Shown here one piece after another: positions 7,126 to 10,280 of a stretch of DNA of 10,280 nucleotides. The first letter of the stretch is position 1. Each line of letters opens with the position of its first letter. The notes beneath the pieces were generated by a model, which did no database searches, was not told where the DNA came from, and worked only from the letters and a program-made list of their open reading frames with translations. Origin of the DNA: Cytophagales bacterium (lineage in GTDB: Bacteria; Bacteroidota; Bacteroidia; Cytophagales; JAAEPT01); contig WTJX01000313.1 in NCBI GenBank assembly GCA_011524675.1, positions 1 to 10,280 on the forward strand, read 5' to 3'. A program made the translations under genes and the position numbers.

Positions 7126-7172
7126 AGTGCTTCTAAAAGCATTTTTTCGCTAGTTTACTAGCAATGTTTTTT
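7126..7172 (+). promoter_or_regulatory. tandem stem-loop/T6 structures in the accD leader
   Basis: The first stem is TGCTT (7128-7132) with AAGCA (7137-7141) around CTAA, extendable by one G-U and one A-U pair, and followed by T-residues to 7147. The second is GCTAG (7149-7153) with CTAGC (7158-7162) around TTTA, followed by AATG and T6 (7167-7172). Each has the outline of a weak intrinsic terminator, and they lie just downstream of the candidate promoter at 7098. They could act as a leader attenuator or stop transcripts arriving from upstream. The stems are only 5-7 pairs. Confidence 0.35.
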
Positions 7173-7325
7173 CTTGTTAGCTGTACGATAATATCGAGAA
7201 ATGTCTTTGTTTGATCTTTACAATACTATGATAAGTCATTGATTTACGCTTGTATAAAAGATGCTCTGAGATATACCCAATATCAAACCACTAACATTAT
7301 ATCATAAATCCATAACTAATCTTAT

Positions 7326-8177
7326 ATGTCTTGGTTTAGTAGAAAAGAAAAAGGAATTATTACTCCTACGGAGGAAAAAAAAGAAGCACCAGACGGCATG
7401 TGGTATCAGTGCCCCGATTGTAAAAAAGTGATGCAAACTAGAGAGCATGCTCAGAATGGCTACACTTGTGTAGGCTGTGGCTATCATACTCGTATAGGCT
7501 CTGTAGAATATTTTGAAATCTTATTTGATGATAATAAGTTTACCGAACTTGATGAGGCACTAGTCTCTGGCGACCCTTTGGAGTTTCAAGATACCAAAGC
7601 TTATCCAGACAGAATCAAAGCCAGTCAGAAAAAAACAGGCTTGAAAGATGCCTTACGTTCTGCATATGGAAAAATAAACGGCATAGACCTTACCATCGCC
7701 TGTATGGACTTTAGCTTCATAGGTGGTTCTATGGGTTCTGTAGTAGGGGAAAAGATAGCCCGAGCTATAGACTATGCACGCGAAAACAAAATGCCATTTC
7801 TCATGATCTCCAAATCTGGAGGAGCGCGTATGATGGAAGCAGGTTTCTCCCTCATGCAAATGGCAAAAACATCTGCTAAGTTAGCCCTACTTTCAGAAGC
7901 AAAACTCCCTTACATCTCACTCCTTACAGACCCTACCACAGGAGGGGTTACTGCCTCATATGCCATGCTAGGCGACTTCAACATTGCAGAGCCAGGTGCA
8001 CTCATAGGTTTTGCAGGACCAAGAGTCATCAGAGAAACGATAGGCAAAGACCTACCAGAAGGTTTCCAGAGCTCAGAATTTGTACTAGAGCATGGTTTCT
8101 TAGATTTTATAGTGGATAGAAAAGAACTCAAGCAAAGATTGTCAGATTTGCTCTCTATGCTAGACTATAATGCCTAA
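7326..8177 (+). CDS. accD: acetyl-CoA carboxylase carboxyltransferase subunit beta
   Basis: AccD is the zinc-finger beta subunit of the carboxyltransferase component of acetyl-CoA carboxylase. With AccA it moves the carboxyl group from carboxybiotin to acetyl-CoA to make malonyl-CoA for fatty-acid synthesis. The 283-residue protein is full length. An N-terminal four-Cys zinc ribbon uses Cys29, Cys32, Cys48 and Cys51 (CPDC and CVGC). The crotonase-fold carboxyltransferase domain shows [15 protein letters not shown], the oxyanion segment [34 protein letters not shown] and [13 protein letters not shown], all strongly conserved. The ATG at 7326 gives the usual MSWF-type N-terminus. accA is not nearby, as is common. 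The gene is preceded by a long leader with possible regulatory structures, and a long hairpin starts 5 nt after its stop. Confidence 0.97.
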   Translation: MSWFSRKEKGIITPTEEKKEAPDGMWYQCPDCKKVMQTREHAQNGYTCVGCGYHTRIGSVEYFEILFDDNKFTELDEALVSGDPLEFQDTKAYPDRIKASQKKTGLKDALRSAYGKINGIDLTIACMDFSFIGGSMGSVVGEKIARAIDYARENKMPFLMISKSGGARMMEAGFSLMQMAKTSAKLALLSEAKLPYISLLTDPTTGGVTASYAMLGDFNIAEPGALIGFAGPRVIRETIGKDLPEGFQSSEFVLEHGFLDFIVDRKELKQRLSDLLSMLDYNA

Positions 8178-8181
8178 AAAC

Positions 8182-8330
8182 TTTAAGAAGGCTTTGCAAA
8201 ACCACCTTTTGCACTTATTCTGCGTTACACAAAATTTTAAAATCCTCATTTACAACTAGTAAACTGCGGTTTTAAAATTTTGAAAGCCTTGACTAAGCAC
8301 AAAACCTTAGTTATGCAAAGTCTTCTTTAA
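8182..8330. repeat. 149-bp imperfect palindrome (hairpin 1), long copy of the dispersed repeat
   Basis: The left arm from 8182 (TTTAAGAAGGCTTTGCA...) pairs along most of its length with the right arm ending at 8330. The first 16 positions differ at two sites, and an inner block, CAAAATTTTAAAA (8230-8242) against TTTTAAAATTTTG (8270-8282), is perfect over 13 bp. At the tip, TTTAC (8249-8253) pairs with GTAAA (8259-8263). The right arm 8282-8320 is the near-identical partner (38/39) of 5541-5579 in opposite orientation. The structure begins 5 nt after the accD stop, so as RNA it would cap that message and may end or stabilise it. There is no T-run, so it is not a classical terminator. Confidence 0.75.
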
Positions 8331-8361
8331 CTAAGTAGGCAGACAAAAATAATTGTATTTT

Positions 8362-8463
8362 AAAAAACGAGTGATTTTAGTTCAGGTCAAGGCAGAAAGC
8401 AAAGCTTTAGCAAGCTAAAGCGCGTATTTCTAACGATGAGATGAATTAAAATAGCCGTTTTTT
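8362..8463. repeat. 102-bp imperfect palindrome (hairpin 2)
   Basis: AAAAAACG (8362-8369) pairs perfectly with CGTTTTTT (8456-8463). Next, GTGATTTTAGTTCA (8371-8384) pairs with TGAATTAAAATAGC (8442-8455) with two mismatches and one G-U. At the tip GCTTTAGC (8404-8411) pairs with GCTAAAGC (8414-8421). The middle is less regular. It sits 31 nt after hairpin 1 and 10 nt before the shared block at 8474-8488, so all three may form one composite element. It has no coding capacity and no partner elsewhere in this window. Confidence 0.65.
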
Positions 8464-8473
8464 ATTGTAAGTA

Positions 8474-8488
8474 TTTTTGGACGACTAC
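8474..8488 (+). repeat. 15-bp block shared with 5616-5630
   Basis: TTTTTGGACGACTAC is identical to 5616-5630 and in the same orientation. In both places it is the last recognisable part of the repeat-bearing stretch, which suggests it is an element end. No opposing inverted copy (GTAGTCGTCC) is visible in the window. Bases 8489-8550 after it are plain AT-rich DNA in which I see nothing I can name. Confidence 0.65.
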
Positions 8489-8550
8489 TTAGATATATAT
8501 AATATTTAGAAAGCTAAAACACTATATGTAGTTTACCAAACGGATACGAT

Positions 8551-8587
8551 AAAAAGCCAAGTCATCACGCATTGATTTGGCTTTTTT
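8551..8587. terminator. strong intrinsic terminator, probably bidirectional, before purK
   Basis: AAAAAGCCAAGTCA (8551-8564) pairs with TGATTTGGCTTTTT (8573-8586) over 14 positions including one G-U, with loop TCACGCAT, and a T6 run covers 8582-8587. Because the stem has an A-run on the left and a T-run on the right, it has terminator form on both strands. It ends only 22 nt before the purK ATG at 8610. It could end transcripts from the accD side, end an unannotated small RNA, or act as an attenuator in the purK leader. Confidence 0.75.
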
Positions 8588-8595
8588 GTTTAACC

Positions 8596-8610
8596 TACTT
8601 GAATACATTA
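8596..8610 (+). promoter_or_regulatory. 15-mer shared by the purK and yaaA leaders (first copy)
   Basis: TACTTGAATACATTA runs up to and includes the A of the purK ATG. The same 15 bases occur at 9788-9802, 5 nt before the yaaA ATG. It might be a leader or regulatory motif, or the relic of a duplicated leader. It does not match the TAnnTTTG promoter box. Confidence 0.3.
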
Positions 8611-9755
8611 TGAAAAAACCATTTTATCAAGACTTTAAACTAGGCATACTAGGCGGTGGGCAGCTAGGGCGTATGTTTATACAAGCATGCACCAACTTCA
8701 ATGTAAGCAGTCACGTTTTAGATCCAGACGTAAATGCTCCCTGCAAGGAGTTAGCTTCTAGTTTTACTCATGGTGACCTCAAAGACTATGATACTGTATA
8801 TCACTTTGGCAAAGACAAAGACCTCATCACCATAGAGATAGAAAAAGTCAATGTAGAAGCACTCAAAAAGCTACAGTCTGAAGGTACAAAAGTATATCCT
8901 CAGCCCGAAGCTATAGAAATCATCCAAGATAAGCGCATTCAAAAACAGTTCTATCAAAAGCATGACATCCCTACAGCACCCTTTGTCCTTACAGATACCA
9001 AAGAAGATGTCATAGCACATAGTGATTTTTTACCTGCTTTCAACAAACTGGGGAAAGATGGCTATGATGGTAGAGGAGTACAGAAACTGAGCGATGCGAG
9101 CGATCTAGACAAGGCTTTTGAGCAAGAAAGTCTTTTAGAAAAGTTAGTAGATTTTGAGCAGGAGATATCTGTTATTGTTTCAAGAAATCCACAAGGACAA
9201 GTAAAAGCCTACCCTCCTGTAGGACTTGTATTTCATCCAGACTACAACCTTGTAGATTACTTACTATCACCTGCCGTATTAGCTCCTAATATCGCAGAAG
9301 AAGCCATGAACATAGCTATCACCGTGATCGAAAAACTAAATATGGTAGGCATCTTGGCGGTAGAAATGTTTTTGACCAAGGATGGTAAACTCCTTGTCAA
9401 TGAAGTAGCTCCACGCCCACACAATAGCGGACATCAGACGATCAACGCATCTGTAACCTCACAATATGAGCAACACCTCAGAGCTATACTAGGACTAGCA
9501 GCTGGTAGTACAGAAATACAGATTCCTTCTGCCATGGTTAACATCTTGGGAGAAGACAAGCATACAGGCATAGCCAACTACCAAGGCATAGAAGAACTGT
9601 TGGCGATAGAGGGGGTAAATCTTTTTCTCTATGGAAAAAAAGAAACCAAACCACAACGCAAAATGGGACACATCACCATTGTTGACCGAGACATAGAAGT
9701 ACTCAAACAAAAAGTAAAAAAAGTAAAAGAAAGCTTAAAAGTAGTTAGCGATTAG
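8610..9755 (+). CDS. purK: 5-(carboxyamino)imidazole ribonucleotide synthase (PurK)
   Basis: PurK is an ATP-grasp enzyme that carboxylates AIR with bicarbonate and ATP to give N5-CAIR, which PurE then converts to CAIR in purine biosynthesis. The 381-residue protein shows the N-terminal preATP-grasp glycine loop GILGGGQLGRM (residues 12-22), the EIEKVNVEAL segment typical of PurK, the ATP-grasp central part with GKDGYDGRGVQ and FEQEISVIVSRN, the C-terminal catalytic segment LLVNEVAPRPHNSGHQTINA, and a PurK-type terminal region. An in-frame upstream TTG at 8577 would add 11 residues but lies inside the terminator stem, so the ATG at 8610 is chosen; it gives a normal N-terminus. purE is not adjacent in the window. 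yaaA follows 52 nt downstream on the same strand and may be co-transcribed. Confidence 0.96.
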   Translation: MKKPFYQDFKLGILGGGQLGRMFIQACTNFNVSSHVLDPDVNAPCKELASSFTHGDLKDYDTVYHFGKDKDLITIEIEKVNVEALKKLQSEGTKVYPQPEAIEIIQDKRIQKQFYQKHDIPTAPFVLTDTKEDVIAHSDFLPAFNKLGKDGYDGRGVQKLSDASDLDKAFEQESLLEKLVDFEQEISVIVSRNPQGQVKAYPPVGLVFHPDYNLVDYLLSPAVLAPNIAEEAMNIAITVIEKLNMVGILAVEMFLTKDGKLLVNEVAPRPHNSGHQTINASVTSQYEQHLRAILGLAAGSTEIQIPSAMVNILGEDKHTGIANYQGIEELLAIEGVNLFLYGKKETKPQRKMGHITIVDRDIEVLKQKVKKVKESLKVVSD

Positions 9756-9787
9756 CGATGCACCAAGCTTTCCTACATACATACGAA

Positions 9788-9802
9788 TACTTGAATACAT
9801 TA
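9788..9802 (+). promoter_or_regulatory. 15-mer shared by the purK and yaaA leaders (second copy)
   Basis: This is an exact copy of 8596-8610, ending 5 nt before the ATG at 9808 and embedded in an imperfect run of GAATAC units (9785-9799). Its position close to a translation start in both genes is the reason to note it. Function is unknown. Confidence 0.3.
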
Positions 9803-9807
9803 AAGAT

Positions 9808-10280
9808 ATGATAGCACTTATTTCTCCTGCCAAATCACTAGACTTTGAGTCTAGCTATTCTTTTGAGCCTACTGCTGTGCGTTTTCCCGAAGAAAGTATG
9901 ACCCTTGTCAAGGAGATGCAAACGAAAACGGCTGAGGACTTACAACAATTAATGAAAGTAAGCGAAAAAATTGCTGAACTGAATGTAGAGCGTTTTTATC
10001 ATTTTTCTGATCAATACCTCAAAGACAAAAACGCCAAACATGCCTTGTTTGCCTTTAATGGTGATGTATACCAAGGCTTAGACGCACAAAGCTTGACAGA
10101 CGAAGATGTACGTCATGCTCAAGACCACCTACGCATACTTTCTGGCTTATATGGTTTGTTACGTCCGCTGGATTTGATACAAGCTTACCGCCTAGAGATG
10201 GGTACTCGACTGCCTTTTGACCAATACAAAAACTTATATGACTTTTGGGGTAACAAAATCACCGAACTGCTCAATCAAGA
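9808..10280 (+). CDS. yaaA: YaaA-family protein (peroxide stress, DUF328), 3' end outside window
   Basis: The frame is open from the ATG at 9808 to the end of the window: 157 complete codons plus two bases, against roughly 250 residues usual for the family, so about 60% is visible. Conserved YaaA segments are clear: the N-terminus MIALISPAKSLDF, the central FNGDVYQGLDA, then LRILSGLYGLLRPLDLIQAYRLEMGTRL, and LYDFWGNKIT at the break. In E. coli YaaA lowers intracellular free iron during hydrogen peroxide stress and binds DNA; whether that role holds here is inferred. It lies 52 nt after purK on the same strand with no terminator between, so it is possibly in the same transcript. The leader carries the 15-mer also found before purK. 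There is no frameshift or stop in the visible part. Confidence 0.93.
   Translation, partial: MIALISPAKSLDFESSYSFEPTAVRFPEESMTLVKEMQTKTAEDLQQLMKVSEKIAELNVERFYHFSDQYLKDKNAKHALFAFNGDVYQGLDAQSLTDEDVRHAQDHLRILSGLYGLLRPLDLIQAYRLEMGTRLPFDQYKNLYDFWGNKITELLNQ

Larger units (their letters stand above)
6708..7325. other. 618-bp gene-free divergent intergenic region
   Basis: This region lies between the STAS-like gene (-) and accD (+). I see no credible gene: the best short frames are 23 codons (ATG 6791) and 13 codons (ATG 6917) with no context support. It holds a nine-A run (6842-6850), a 14-bp FNR/FixK-shaped palindrome (6889-6902), a candidate promoter box at 7098, two stem-loops each followed by T6 (7126-7172), and the small palindrome CGATAATATCG (7186-7196). 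Its length is generous for a divergent promoter region, and a small RNA could hide here. Confidence 0.6.

Noticed and set aside
8182..8463. Integron attC sites or CRISPR-like structure
   Set aside because: The palindromes lack the GTTRRRY/RYYYAAC ends of attC, no integrase gene is near, and there are no regularly spaced direct repeats.
8577..8609. Longer purK starting at TTG 8577 (11 extra residues)
   Set aside because: The TTG lies inside the terminator stem and the added residues have no family support; ATG 8610 gives the normal PurK N-terminus.
8330..8609. ZTP or purine riboswitch in the purK leader
   Set aside because: I looked for the conserved ZTP and purine aptamer core sequences and saw neither; only the terminator stem is convincing.
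1..10280. A new defence, mobile or biosynthetic system
   Set aside because: All confident genes belong to known housekeeping or common families; only non-coding repeats and leader structures stand out.

Overview
The window is AT-rich (roughly 35% GC by eye). It looks like chromosomal DNA from a member of the Bacteroidota, most likely the Cytophagia or a related group. The reasons are near-absence of Shine-Dalgarno sequences before the starts, TAnnTTTG boxes of the Bacteroidota -7 promoter type, a DUF4175-type membrane/coiled-coil protein next to a small ATPase and ybeY, and a YbeY whose third metal ligand is Asp. I cannot name the genus.

Layout. Positions 229-5378 hold four genes on the + strand: exodeoxyribonuclease III, a 1122-residue DUF4175-type protein that overlaps it by 4 nt, an RsbW/SpoIIAB-type ATP-binding protein, and the rRNA maturation nuclease YbeY. 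A 321-bp gap carrying a short copy of a dispersed repeat follows. Next come a GNAT acetyltransferase (+) and, convergent to it, a STAS/SpoIIAA-like protein (-). A 618-bp intergenic region then separates this from accD (+), the acetyl-CoA carboxylase beta subunit. A 432-bp region after accD holds two long imperfect hairpins, a second copy of the repeat module and a strong terminator-shaped stem. The window closes with purK (+, purine biosynthesis) and the first 157 residues of a yaaA-family gene that runs off the end.

The genes are mostly housekeeping: DNA repair (xth), rRNA maturation (ybeY), fatty-acid precursor supply (accD), purine synthesis (purK) and probably peroxide stress (yaaA). Only the first four look like a co-transcribed set (xth plus DUF4175, then the ATPase plus ybeY). 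I do not see a defence system, mobile element with a transposase, prophage, CRISPR array or biosynthetic cluster.

The less ordinary signals are non-coding: a modular palindromic repeat present at least twice, a terminator placed 22 nt before the purK start, tandem stem-loop/T6 structures in the accD leader, an FNR/FixK-shaped palindrome, and an identical 15-mer just before both purK and yaaA.
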